Part shown: positions 11,434 to 22,959 of the stretch, piece after piece | How positions within the stretch are numbered: the first letter of the stretch is position 1 | Layout of the letters: every line of letters starts with the position of its first letter | Source: Oscheius tipulae | Taxonomy: Eukaryota; Nematoda; Chromadorea; Rhabditida; Rhabditidae | Assembly: GCA_037178975.1 (NCBI GenBank) | Contig: JASJZH010000001.1 | Coordinates: 7,796,501-7,860,500, forward strand | Direction: 5' to 3' | DNA length: 64,000 nt | Translations under genes and position numbers: made by a program | The notes under the pieces: generated by a model | What the model saw: only the letters and a program-made list of their open reading frames with translations | Told to the model about the DNA's origin: nothing | The model's database searches: none

Positions 11434-13754
11434 ATGCGCCTTCTGCTTGCTCTGCTGACTACGCTTCCGTTCGTTTTGGCCTCGGATAATTCGACAGAGA
11501 ATGAGGAGGAGGCTGAGGATGAGGAACGTCTCCTAATTGACATCTTCCGGAACTGTTAGTCTGTTTGATGTTTTTTTTTTGACCCGAACCTTAGACAACT
11601 GCCTAATCAGGCCCGTTCAAAACGTCTCGTCACCTCCGGTCGTCGTCGATTTCGGCGTCGCCATAGTCCTTCTCATCAATGTGGTTAGTCAATTATGCTC
11701 TCGTCTGCTTAGAACAGGATTCAGGATGAGAAGAACCAGATTCTACAGACGAATGTCTGGCTCACAATGAAATGGATCGACTTCCAGCTGCAATGGAACC
11801 CAGCCAACTATGGAAACATTTCCAATCTTCATGTGCCTTCAGACCGAGTTTGGCTCCCGGACATTGTGCTGTTCAACAAGTAAGAGTCAACAACTTGTCT
11901 CCCCCCGACCTAAAGCCTTTGCCGTCTTCGATTGTGTTATAAGATTTGGCGGCTGATTGTTCCCAGCGGACTGGAGGGCACCAGTCAGAGATGAGGGCAA
12001 AAAAAGGCGGGGAGGAAGACATCTTATTGTCTTTGCCTGATGGAGGAAAAGCGATTTTTTCAGTGCTGATGGCAACTACGAGGTTTCGTACAAGAGCAAT
12101 GTTTTCGTCGGACATCAGGGAGATGTCACTTGGGTCCCGCCAGCAATGTTCAAGTCCAGCTGTAGGATTGATGTGGAGTGGTGGGTCTCAATTCTTTTTC
12201 AAGAATGTAAGCTTCTACTGTGTGCTAGTCACCTAGGCCAGACCGTGGCCACCGCTCTGCACTAATAGCTCAGCTATGAATCTGAGCGACTCGGGTTCGA
12301 TCCCCGCCTTTGTTTTTCGGGTTTCTGAAAGGGTGGCGAAGCCGGTTCTCCTTTAAAACCTACGATTTCCAGGTTCCCGTTCGACGAACAGTCCTGCACA
12401 CTCGTCTTCGGCTCTTGGACCTACAACTCGGACGAGGTTCGTTGAAATGCTTTGTCCCTTTCAATCACTCCAGGTTGTCTTGAACTGGTACAACAATATC
12501 CAAGCTGTCCAGCTGACCGAATACTCCTACAGTGGAATCTGGGATGTGATAGATGTTCCGGGCTACTTGGTCAACAAACACGACACGAAAGAGAGCAAGA
12601 TTGTCTTCAACTTGGTCATTCGAAGGAAGACTCTCTTCTACACTGTCATTTTGATCATTCCGGTAGGTACGACTCTTTTCCTAACATTCTTGGCTCAGAC
12701 AGTTCTGATGGCTTTCCTCTCAATGATGGCCTTTTATCTGCCAACTGACTCGGCTGAAAAGATCTCGCTCACGATCAATCTTCTTCTGGCTCTGGTCGTG
12801 TTTCTTCTTCTCGTCTCAAAGGTCCGTCTCTCCCATATTTTCTGGACATCTGTCAGATTCTTCCACCAACTTCGAACATTCCCTTGATGGGGAAATACCT
12901 TCTGATGGCATTTGTCCTAAACATTGTGACGGTCGTCTGCACCGTCTTTATTGTCAACATATACTTCCGAAGCTCGCTCTCACACGAGATGCCAGGCTGG
13001 GTCCGACGTCTCTTTCTCGAAATCCTACCCCAGTTTCTGATGATGAAGCGGCCCGAACGCATTCCCATCTTCAATGGTTACTTTGTCGAAGAGTACTGTG
13101 TCTCGGAGATATTCGACGCTAGTCAGTCACATCCCCTTAATCCTTTTACAGTAGTTGTTTGAAGGTCTGGTCCTGCCTTCAATGACTGCTACGATCGTCC
13201 CTTTCCTTCAGATGACACAGCGACCGGCTCCGTCAAGCGAGAACCATCACGAGAATTGCTCTAAATGGAAGGAGAGACTGAGCAGACGGTTCTCAAGGAA
13301 GAAGAAGACAAACAACAATGAGCAGGAGACGAATATAGACGAGGCCAATAGAGAGCCGGCTTCCTCACCCGAAAAGATTAGTCGAGTGGTGAGTTGACTC
13401 GAATCGGACGCCTGTCAATTGCCTTCTTCCTTGCGGGCCCCAAATGAGGAATGTTCAGATGACAACCCGTAGGGAGTACGAGAAAAACAGAGTCGATTTC
13501 AGATGAAGAACACCGTCGAGGCAATTGCCTACATTGCGGAGCACATGAAAGGGAACATGGCTGAGAGGAAGATCCGTGATGACTGGCGCTATGTGAGCAT
13601 GGTTATCGATAGAATGCTTCTCTTGTTTTTCTTCGGCATCACTACGGGAGGGACAGTTGGCATCATTCTCTCGGCACCGCATGTCTTCGACTTTGTCGAT
13701 CAGGATCTCGTGATCAAACAACTCAATAACAAGTATATGGGTGATATTCAGTAA
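11434..13754 (+). CDS. Nicotinic acetylcholine receptor subunit, non-alpha (UNC-29/LEV-1-like)
   Basis: Exons 11434-11554, 11595-11683, 11725-11879, 12064-12180, 12373-12436, 12474-12662, 12699-12821, 12857-13150, 13212-13388 and 13503-13754 join to 1581 nt (526 aa). A signal peptide and a short acidic stretch precede the ligand-binding domain. The Cys-loop again has 13 residues between cysteines. The loop-C region 'YSGIWDVIDVPGY' lacks the adjacent Cys pair, so this is a non-alpha subunit. M2 runs 'EKISLTINLLLALVVFLLLV' and is followed by 'SKILPPTS'. M4 is in the last exon. The donor at 13151 is the least certain boundary. The stop TAA at 13752 overlaps AATAAA. It probably co-assembles with alpha subunits such as the one at 2043. 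Confidence 0.92.
12262..12350 (+). repeat. tRNA-derived SINE-like element, type 2
   Basis: 'aatagctcagc' (A-box-like) and 'gggttcgatccccgcc' (B-box) are followed by a tail 'ttctgaaagggtggcgaagcc'. A relative lies at 29013-29115 with the same tail logic. It sits in a receptor intron. Confidence 0.55.
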
Positions 13755-14050
13755 TAAAATTCATGGAATAAATTGCACATTGATAACCTACCAGTATTCG
13801 GCGGGTAAAGTTCGGCCCGCGGGAAATATATGGATAATAGTTCGGCAGTGTCTGGAGACAGATCTTCATGGCGGTCGAGCGGGAGAACGCTCCCCGCCTA
13901 GGTAGTCCTCTTGAATGCCTTCGAGTGAGCCACCGATAGGACGATAATGGTGTTTTTCAAGTTTTTCAAACTTTGAAATTGCTTTTCAAGTCAAGATAAG
14001 AACCATCTTGTTGCAAGAAGCCTTGGTCACTTGTCCACTGGCTGCCGCCC

Positions 14051-14329
14051 ATGCTACTTGCCATCCTTCCTCTCCTCTTCCAAGCCGTCGCCATGCCGCT
14101 GCTGCTGGCCCTTTGTGCCGAAAAGAAGAAGAGGACGCCTCCTCCGAGGACGGCGACGACTGAACAGACAACTACCGGACCGTCGGCTGTTCCAGTGGTT
14201 GCTGCTGCTGCTGCTTTAGTGACTGCTACTGATGGAACTCCTGCTGACAATCCGGGCGAAGAAGGAGACGGGAACTACGAAGATATCAGAGTCGCTAATC
14301 CTGACAATGTACCTGATGCTCCCAAGTAA
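14051..14329 (+). CDS. Small secreted Ala/Thr/Pro-rich acidic-tailed ORF (92 aa)
   Basis: The ORF begins with a strong hydrophobic leader (MLLAILPLLFQAVAMPLLLA), continues through a Lys/Pro/Thr then Ala-rich segment and ends acidic. Its stop TAA is part of TAATAAA, as at other gene ends in the window, suggesting a separate short gene. The downstream receptor lacks a visible signal peptide, so part of this ORF might instead be that gene's first exon. A TTT|GTGCCG donor would be in phase with the acceptor at 14484, but it is weak. No homology recognised. Confidence 0.45.
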   Translation: MLLAILPLLFQAVAMPLLLALCAEKKKRTPPPRTATTEQTTTGPSAVPVVAAAAALVTATDGTPADNPGEEGDGNYEDIRVANPDNVPDAPK

Positions 14330-14469
14330 TAAACTGATTCAGTTCATCTTTCGTCTTACTTTACAGTCAGAGCGCACCTTAGCAAAGTGTTTGTTAAGTA
14401 GAGAATCCATTCCGACCATCCAGAAACAGGACTGTTCTGTTTTGAGTTCTCCTTTGTCTACTACGATGA

Positions 14470-16751
14470 TTGACTACTACTTTTCAGTGGCCTACCTTGG
14501 AGAAGAAGATCGCCTTACTGCTACCCTCTTCCATGGCTACAACTCACTCGTACGTCCAGTCCCAAACGCTACATCTCCTCCGATCCAGGTCGCCTTCAGC
14601 CTGGCCCTAGTTCTGCTGATTTCGCTCGATGAGAAGAACCAGTTCATGCAGACAAATGTCTGGCCCACTATGAAGTGGTTTGACTACCAGGTATCGAGAC
14701 TCTTTTCTAGTAGAAGAACAAGTTCAGATGCGCTGGGATCCGAGACAGTACGGCGGAATAGAGACGGTAGCCAGTCGATGGAATCTAATGAAAAAAAACT
14801 TTCAGATTCGTGTTCCGCCTGATAAGGTCTGGCTACCGGACATTGTTCTGTTCAGTAACGCTGATGGTAACTACCTGGTTTCCTTCTATTCCAACGTCGT
14901 GGTTCAGTACACTGGAGAGGTAGTAGATTGATATTTGAGAACTAGAAGCTCATTCAGATGCTCTGGGTTCCACCGGCGGTCTACAAAAGGTAAGTTTGTA
15001 GTAGGCTCTTGGGTTTAATGGAGAGAAGTTATGGCCTGGCCAAAATAGCTTCGATTAGGCTTAAATCGGGACGGGACCAAGGACGACGCAACAGGTCGCC
15101 CTATAAATGGGCCTGACTTGACCCGGCCGACTAGGATTCTATCGCTGGTTAGCGACAGTAAAGCTTTTTAGGATCTGCTCTCTGTAACTCGCTCTTTTCA
15201 GCTCATGTCTTATCGATGTCGAGTTCTTCCCCTTCGATGGCAAGTTAGCTCAAACTGAGACTTAATCCATTCAGAACAAGTCTGTTCCCTCACCTTTGGC
15301 TCGTGGACATTCTCAAAGAACGAAGTTCAACTGGCCTACCTGGACGGAAAGAAACAGGTAGCACTTTTGCAGCTCTATTAGAGGAACTCAGGTGGAGCTG
15401 AACGACTATTCAGCTTCTGGAATCTGGGATGTAATGGAAGTGCCCGGACACTTGATCGAGAACAACTCGAAGATATCCTACCAGATTCGGATACGGAGGT
15501 TTGCTTGGCTGTTTTCAAAAATGACAAAGCTTCAGAAAGACACTGTTCTATACTTTCATACTGATCATGCCAACAGGTTTGTTTTGGTCCGAAAAACACT
15601 GACAGAAGCTAATCTCCTTGAGAATCAGTGCTATGGAGACCTCGAGGGGAAACCAGAGCGAGCTTTCCCAAATGGCTCGCCAGAATCGTCCTTTCCATTC
15701 TATTTTTCATTCTAGCGCTAGCTCAAGTTTGCGCGTTGAATTCAAACGGGAGACCTATGCAACTATTCAGTTCTGATGGCTTTCCTGTCGATGATGGTGT
15801 TCTACCTGCCCGCAGAAGCTAGTGAGAAGATAACGCTGGCTATCAGCATCCTTCTCGCCTTGGTCGTTTTCCTCCTCCTAGTCTCCAAAATCCTCCCACC
15901 GACCTCGTCAACCATCCCTCTTATGGCTCGATATCTCCTCCTAACATTCGTCTTGAACATGATCACCATCGTATCTACTGTGGTGGGCTCTATTCGGTTC
16001 ATTCACAAGGCGCAGGTGATCATAAACGTGTACTTCCGAAGTCCAGCCACCCACTCTATGGCCCCGTGGGTTCGTCTAGTCTTTCTCTACTATCTGCCCT
16101 TGGTTCTGGTGATGAAACGTCCGGACTCTGTGAAAAAGAAGAGACCTTCGTCTGGGTAAGGATACTTTGGAGTCAAGCATTCGCTTCTCCAGAGAAATCG
16201 ACGAGACCACTCCTCTCTGTCAGATCGAGGAGAAGAGAGGCTCATCCTGTTCGACTGCGAAGACGAGCAGTAGAAGAAACACGGAGGAGGGACTATCTGA
16301 ACAAGCCCAGAAAGCCATTGAGGCTATTCAATACATCACAGAGCATCTGACACAGGACAATAAGGTGAGACGAGATGGTGTGCGCGTGCGTCACTTGTCG
16401 GAAAGCTCGCCGCATAAAAATCTAATATCGTTCCGAGAAGACCCTATGCTCCTAAAACCTACTCAGTTGTTTTTGTCAATACGAAAGCTTCAAAATGACA
16501 CTAAACAGGCCTAGGCTGTAGCACCTACGTAGAGCTCGAAATCTTATTTTCAGTACAAAACGGCCCAAGAGGAATGGCGATTTGTGTCGATGGTGATTGA
16601 TCGTCTTCTGCTCTACATCTTTTTTGCCGTGACCGCCACGGGAACAATGACGATCCTCTGCTCTGCCCCGAATATTTTCGACTACGTGGACCAGGCGTCT
16701 GTACTGAAGAAGTTGCGGGCTGCAGCTGCTGCCTCACAGAACAGTGATTGA
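14470..16751 (+). CDS. Nicotinic acetylcholine receptor subunit, non-alpha, second copy
   Basis: From 14470 to 14690, then exons 14728-14766, 14806-14919, 14958-14989, 15202-15239, 15275-15357, 15392-15498, 15536-15576, 15771-15982, 16016-16155, 16193-16364 and 16554-16751, all in frame. It shows the ligand-binding domain, a 13-residue Cys-loop, no vicinal Cys pair, M2 ('ASEKITLAISILLALVVFLL') then 'SKILPPTSS', and M4. It is closest to the neighbour at 11434, implying tandem duplication with different intron content. One intron (15240-15274) uses a GC donor. The N-terminus is uncertain: the ATG at 14470 gives no signal peptide, and the sequence after it looks like an acceptor (ttttcag at 14478-14484). 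The stop TGA runs directly into AATAAA. Confidence 0.85.
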
Positions 16752-18137
16752 ATAAAAATGTCCTCTGTTTTGTTCAAAAGTATGAGGTAACTACAGTTCC
16801 CCATGGATTTTCGTGGTTGGACCCGTTTGGCACCCAGATATTGAATAGTCAGCCAAGTTGGACTGCTTCGCTTCGACTTGAACTAAGGTCCCGTCACAAA
16901 ATCACATGGGGTAGGGTAGTGACCCCTTTTAAGCAAACTGGATACAAAGCTACTTAGACGATTCTGAGGCGACATGGCTAGGAATTGCAAGACAGCTGAA
17001 AGACGAGAGAATAGCTGTCGAAATGTTTCTGGAAGTAACGGGACAAACATACAGTAGAGGGAGAGAGCCACAACCGCCACAGTTCACTCACCTCACCCGG
17101 TTGTTCTGGAGTTTTCTGAAACAGTGACCTTAAAGGTAGTCCCAGAAGTTGAGCTCAAAATAGTGAATCTACTGTGACGCAATCGATTTTGTTGGGCGAT
17201 CTAATCGAATCAGACGATTAGCACAATCTACTCCAAGGTGTCTCGTCTCTTCCTTCTTCTTTTGTCTACACTCACAGGACCCGTTTTCGCAGAATGAAAA
17301 GAAACGGTTTAACATGAAACAAAGCCTTGACCTTCACACGACTTTCTCCCCCTGGTAGTTTTGTTTTCATCTCTCGCGATGAAAGTGAAGGAAGAGAGAT
17401 TGCTTTCGTCGGATATCCCCCTCCCCCCACAGTCTCAGTAACGGGTTTCCCGTCACAGAAAGCTCAGAACGGCATCTCTCGTCGATCGTTTTTTCTCAAA
17501 GTGAAAGGTTTACACTCGACCCATACTACCAAAAGGAAACCGATGGAACCTAATGGATTGCTGTTTGGTCGTTGGAGAGTGAGTAACCACAAGGACCACT
17601 GATTTGATTAAACATTTTATGGATTACACTAGGACTCTCTTATGTTTTTTCGAAGCAAGGTGAAACTGCGAGACGGTACGGGAGAGAAATCGTTGAGTTA
17701 TTGAACTGCTAAGGTAGATGCGGAGTTTAACGCATGGGTTTATGGCTTTGAGCTTATCTTTCAAAATGAACACCTTGCTTACAGAAACTGTAAGCAGATG
17801 ATGTGTGAACTGTGGTGATTGTGACCTGAGTTATTAGAGTATCCCCTCTATGCAGTTCAGTTTCTATGCTGAAAAAAAGCTATATCGGGAGAACGGTTAC
17901 GGTGAAAAGAGCAAATCTTCCTGCTTTCCCTTAAGCCATCACCCAGTAGCCGGGACGAAGCGACTGTCGTCTCAAATTGACCGTGATTCGGGAAAGAAAA
18001 GGCGTGAAGCGGCCCCAAGAAAGGGGGGTCACAGCACCCCGAGGCTACCAATAAATCTTCCACATGTTTTATTGTGATGATAGCGGGCGGAGAACCCGCT
18101 CTCCCTTACGAAACTGGATCGCGCGCCAGACGCCGCT
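16752..18137. other. Intergenic stretch without a supported gene
   Basis: It holds a MITE family A copy at 16808-16901 and several short open frames that lack domains or consistent splicing. I see nothing else to annotate. Confidence 0.5.
16808..16901. repeat. MITE, family A
   Basis: 'ttttcgtggttggaccc' at the left is roughly inverted at the right as 'ggtcccgtcacaaaa', with the internal block 'attgaatagtcagccaagtt' shared with the copies at 38300 and 55806. Confidence 0.7.
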
Positions 18138-20548
18138 ATGGGAAGAGCCAGCGGCTGGTGTCCTCTCGTGCTCTTGGCAATCGCGTCAACTCTCACAGCC
18201 GCTGTTCGAAACGAGTCACGGCTTTCCGATGACATTTTCTCCGTCTATCGTCTTCTTCCGGCCGATTTGAAACAGTTCCAGTACGTCAAGGACCTCTATG
18301 ACAAGGCGGCAGAGAATGATGTGAGTTTCCTACTGACTTTCAGTCCCTAGAATTGATTACTTTTGTGACAGAAAAAATGAAGTCGGCTCTTTTCACTTTA
18401 ACCGTTCCAAGCACCTTTTGGCCGTCCCATCGACTTTTGTCAGTCTCACAGAGAGCACCCAAAGTCGACATGCCACCTAATTTAGGCAATATCTTCTTTT
18501 GGATAACAACTTCTGTTTGTTTGCTCACCATTTCATTTTGGTAGTAGAGAGATGACAGAATTGGGTTAGGAATACAATAGGAATCATGCTACACTGGTCT
18601 GTAAGATCTACCGATTCCACTTGACATCGTCATAGATTCTTTCGACCAATGTTGCAGCAGTGTTGTGTTTGTACATGCTATATTTGGGACGATAAAAAAC
18701 CATCGGACAGTCAAAATGAAAATGAGCCATGAATCTTATACCCAAGACTAGGGGAAAGCGTGGCACTAGCTGGAAATATGCTTGGTTTCAGCTGAACTTC
18801 TGGAAGTCTGCCAAAGAAGTTGGCGGCTTCTTCGATGTTATGGTCAGTGGCTCGAGCCGTGAAAAACTTCTGGAACAACTTCGATCCACGAATGTCTCAT
18901 TCCTGCAAACCATTGGCGACGTTGAAACCTTGATCAAGCAGCGAGAACAGCGACCAAAGCTGAGACGACTTCACGACGAGAGCGGGACTCCGGTCTATGA
19001 CTTCAAGAGCTACGGCAGCTATCCGCAAATGGTCGCCTGGCTGAAGGCCCTAGCCCGAAAGTATCCCGACATTGCACAGTTTATCTCCATCGGGAAGTCG
19101 AACGAGGGAAGATCCATTGATGGGCTGGAGGTAAGAGACACGAATGAACAGTTCTCAAGAGTTGCAGATTGGGACGAGAGGTGTGAACAAGCGAATCTTC
19201 TGGATCGACGGAGGCATTCATGCCCGAGAATGGGTAACTTTGCCCTCGGTTTCGGCAATAGTGAATTTTGTAGGCAGCTCCTCACACGTCCCTCTACTTC
19301 ATACATCAGGTAAGTAGTCAACTAACTGACTGATCCTCTTCTTTTTCAGTTGATCTCACGCTACCCTTCGGATCCTTTCATCAAGCGTCTGATTGAAGAA
19401 ATCACCTTTGTCATCGTCCCGTGCGTCAATCCCGACGGCTACGAATTCACGCGCTCTTCGAGCAACCCCCACGTAGGAAAGCAACCGAAACATTCTATTT
19501 GTTTTCTAGATACGTTTGTGGAGAAAGAATCGCTCGAAGATGATTTGTCGAAAAGACTCTTGGGGAAGAAATCGTTGCTGTAGAGGCGTTGATCTCAACA
19601 GAAACTTTGACTTCCATTTCAAGGAAAGCGGCACCAGTGACGATCCCTGTTCGGAGATCTACCAGGGCTCTGGACCGTTTAGTGAACCAGAAGCGAGGTC
19701 GGTCTCTAGTTCTCTTTGCATTGGATAGTCCTTCAGGGCAATCCGAGACGCCATCATGTCCAAGAGGTACAAGGGACGGATCGACGGCTACATCACCCTT
19801 CACACCTACTCGCAGATTTGGATTCATCCCTATGGGCATAAGAAGGATTCCTATCCTGGAGACATACACGAGCTTGTGAGTCTCTTGCTACTCTTATCAT
19901 AGGCGCGCCAAATTCTTTTCCTCATGGTACTGTGAGCAGTCTCTGCTCCTTAAAATTCGTTTTTTTTTCAGTACGACGTCGGAAAGAAGGCTGCCAAGGC
20001 GCTCCAAAAGCTGTACGGAACCAAGTACATAGTCGGAAGTGGAGCAGATACCCTGTGTAGGTTCCCAGTGTTTTCCTCATTTTTCCAGCCTTCAGACCCG
20101 GCCTCAGGCGGCTCCGAGGACTGGACCAAGCACGAGGCTAAGGTCAAATATGTTTATCTTCTGGAGTTGAGGCCAGATGAAAAGAGTGAGTTTGGTAAAA
20201 ATTGAGTACTCTAAGACTGCATTCAGACTGGGATGGCTTCATTCTGGACGAGTCACAGCTGATTCCGACTGCCCGAGAGACGTGGGAAGGCATTAAAGTT
20301 GTAGCAGAGGCCATTCTGAAAAAGGCTCAAACTATGAAGCGTAAACTACAATCTCGTTGGAAGAAATGCATCTTGTTTTAGAGGCGAGTCCAGCTCCGCG
20401 AAAGTTCCAATTCGGAGATCGGACAGATGGCAGCTGCTTCGATCTGCGACATGCCTGTAAACGATGGGTGGCCGAGCGCGAAGATCTCTGCAAATCTGTT
20501 CCAATCTTCATGCGAGAAAATTGCGCATATTCATGTGGTCTGTGCTGA
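18138..20548 (+). CDS. Zinc carboxypeptidase (M14A) with C-terminal ShK domain
   Basis: Eleven exons (18138-18320, 18792-19130, 19168-19233, 19274-19309, 19350-19472, 19510-19697, 19737-19875, 19972-20056, 20096-20185, 20227-20340, 20382-20548) join to 1530 nt (509 aa). A secreted proprotein: a signal peptide, a propeptide to about residue 125, then the catalytic domain. Zinc ligands are visible as 'HAREW' and 'LHTYSQ', and the catalytic Glu lies in 'YLLELRP'. The S1' specificity position is Glu ('ASGGSEDW'), where A-type enzymes have Ile and B-type Asp. The last exon encodes a six-Cys ShK module (near residues 470-509), a fusion typical of nematode secreted enzymes. Secreted digestive or cuticular processing is an inference. 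Confidence 0.93.
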
Positions 20549-21816
20549 GTGCTGGTGGCTACGGGTAGAAGCTTTAACTAATTCCTGTAAACAGTGTAGA
20601 ATTGTTGATTGAAGAGAGAGAAGAATGAAGTTTTTGTTGTCTCTTCCTCTGTAGAGATCTTTTAGAGAAAACTTCGCAAAGTTTTCAGATGCAGAAGTTC
20701 ATGTGTGTACAACATTTCAGCAGTACTCAGACTGCATACCAGAAACATAAGATGGAACCTTTAGAATGATGGATGTCTACCGACGAATCCTTTTCTTTCC
20801 TCCTACTGTTTCTTTCTTTCAGAACAAAGGAGAGGATTTCTTGTGCACTCATATTAGAAGTATACCCGTTTGACAATCTCAACACAAGACCCCATTCATA
20901 AACGAGCAAGAATACAGAGAGCAGATGCAGAAGTTCATGTAAATTTGACTGTTAAAAGCCCTAATTTTCGGGTTTCATTAAAAAAGATACCGTTCTTTTC
21001 TCATGGAAACTACAATGTTTGGACAAAATGCCTATTTTTTGACTTTGGGGAATTTTCTTTGGGGATGCGGATGCGGATTCGAATTCGAATAGATAGTAGT
21101 CTTTTTCGAAATCCGCATCCGCAAGGCGGGATGCTGGCATGTGTTTCTACGATCTACTGTCGATATGTTTCCTTCTGTCGGTACATGACATTTTCAGCTT
21201 ACTGGGTAGGCTAAAGTTCTTGAAAAGCTGCCAACTTCTCGCCTTGGAACCTTTTCATATGCATTTTCCTGTCCAAAAAAGCTACGTAAAGACGGCTCGA
21301 GACACAGAAATGCGTTGACATTTCATAATAGTATTTTTCAGAGTTGGAAGAACAGTCGGTCCGCTAGAAAAACACGAGGTCTGGAGCCGGACGGTCCACA
21401 ACGAACACAGAATCGTGGTCTCCTCGTGTATAGACCCATGGACCGCCAACTGGATGGTGATGGCCGTAACCAAAGGTCAGATGCTTCTTTGGGATTTAAG
21501 GTCAATTCTCCAGTATTTTTCTGACCTTAAAAATCAATAGGTATCAATAAGGAGTAAACTGCTGTTCGGCTAAGAAGGACAGAAGGGTTCCTATTCGAAA
21601 CAAACTGCGGAGATCAAGTATATAAAATTGTCTGAATCTGAAAGAGAAACGGTAGAAAGTTCTGCCCCGACTGAATTACCCTTCCTATGTTTCTGTTGTA
21701 TTCGCAAAGTACCGCTGTTTTGAGGAAACGGCAGCTGATCTTTCCAGTCTGAAGTCCAGCTGATAGCCGCTTCCTGTCAGCAGCAATCGGTCAATTTTTC
21801 GCGCAACAACCGAGGC
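20549..21816. other. Intergenic stretch with a small hairpin
   Basis: No supported gene. An inverted repeat at 21066-21123 pairs tgcggatgcggattcgaa with ttcgaaatccgcatccgca around a 21-nt loop. A short phrase, 'agatgcagaagttcatgt', occurs twice (near 20690 and 20924). Confidence 0.5.
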
Positions 21817-21824
21817 TATAAAAG
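21817..21824 (+). promoter_or_regulatory. TATA box of the small secreted peptide gene
   Basis: TATAAAAG, 33 bp before the ATG at 21857. Confidence 0.65.
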
Positions 21825-21856
21825 CTGCCGTAGGCTTTGGGCGAATCGGATCAGGT

Positions 21857-22605
21857 ATGCGTCTTCTCCTCGTTCTTTTGGTCGTTCTCGGCCTTGTTGC
21901 TGCTCAGCCCCTCTTCCGGTAAGCTATTTCTCTCCCGCTGACGGAAAATCAATTTTCTAGCCCATAGTAAGCAGTTTTAGATACAAAAGACAACAGTTTG
22001 TTAACTACTACCGGGCTCCTTCCTACAGTACTCGCGAGAGCCAGCAATGGAGGTATAACGGATACGGTCAGTGTTTCGCGTATTTTAGTCTGATGTTTAA
22101 TGCGAAGAGGTCACTCCATCTGTTTCCGCGACGAGTCTCTCGTTCAAGCCAAAGTGGGAGTTCTTTAACCAAACTTAACTGAGTATTCAATGTTTCTCTT
22201 CTCTGCTGAACAGATTCCGTAAAAGAAAACATCAAAATTGTGAAAGTGCGATGGTGTCTGTGGTAGACTCTGTGTTTGTTTGTCCGTGGCCACGAAGCAA
22301 AGGTGGCAAGTCAAGAGGAGAATTTTGGCAATTAGGAGAGAAGACAGCGTGAGCGGGAGCAGCATGGGGATGTTGCTCTGTTGGCGGTAGTTCAATTAGG
22401 AAACTGAAGGCCAAACGATTACGAAGCAGCCGTTTGGCTTTCAGTTTCCCTAAATACCTGATAGCCGGGCTAAAAAAAAGTTCCAGTATCCCATCAATAA
22501 TTGCTTTTAGGTAACAACAACGGTGAAGGGTCAACATGGGAGGGAACTCACCCGGAGAGAATCTCCAACAACGACTTTAACCTCGGCTTCTACGGAAGAA
22601 AATAG
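21857..22605 (+). CDS. Small secreted peptide precursor, possible amidated neuropeptide or AMP
   Basis: Exons 21857-21918, 21981-22066 and 22511-22605 join to 243 nt (80 aa). Residues 1-17 are a strong signal peptide. A dibasic 'YKR' follows closely, then a Tyr/Arg/Asn/Gly-rich mature part without cysteines, ending 'FNLGFYGRK'. Gly followed by basic residues at the C-terminus is the usual signal for C-terminal amidation, predicting a ...FY-amide end. I do not recognise the family; it could equally be a non-amidated secreted peptide. A TATA box sits 33 bp upstream and AATAAA begins shortly after the stop. The second intron carries part of a MITE. Confidence 0.68.
22128..22197. repeat. MITE family A fragment
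   Basis: 'gttcaagccaaagtgggag' and 'gagtattcaatgttt' match the interior of family A copies. The termini are decayed. It lies in the second intron of the small secreted peptide gene. Confidence 0.5.
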
Positions 22606-22959
22606 TACAATAAATATCGATTTATATACAAACGCCACGAAAACAAATGGGTTATGATGCAGCCTGTTCATCCGGAAATTTAAAAACGCAGTGACGGAAC
22701 CCATTTAACGTGGGTACGTTCAATACTCTGTCAGGCGATCATTCTTCTTACAAAAAAGAAAAATAAAGAAGAAACTACTAATCTGCTTGGGTCGAAAAAA
22801 AAAGAAATAAGAAAAGCAAGAGTTGATTACACTAAATATAAGTTTATCTACAGCAAAAAGATACAAAGTGGGAGGAAAAGGCACTCGGATAATTTACAAT
22901 GGCGAGAAAGGTGAACACAAACAGTCAAAATGTACAAATCACAGGGGGAAGTAAAGAGG

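Noticed and set aside
17690-17760. A phrase resembling rRNA ('taaggtag')
   Set aside because: Only a short chance match; no neighbouring sequence looks like rRNA.
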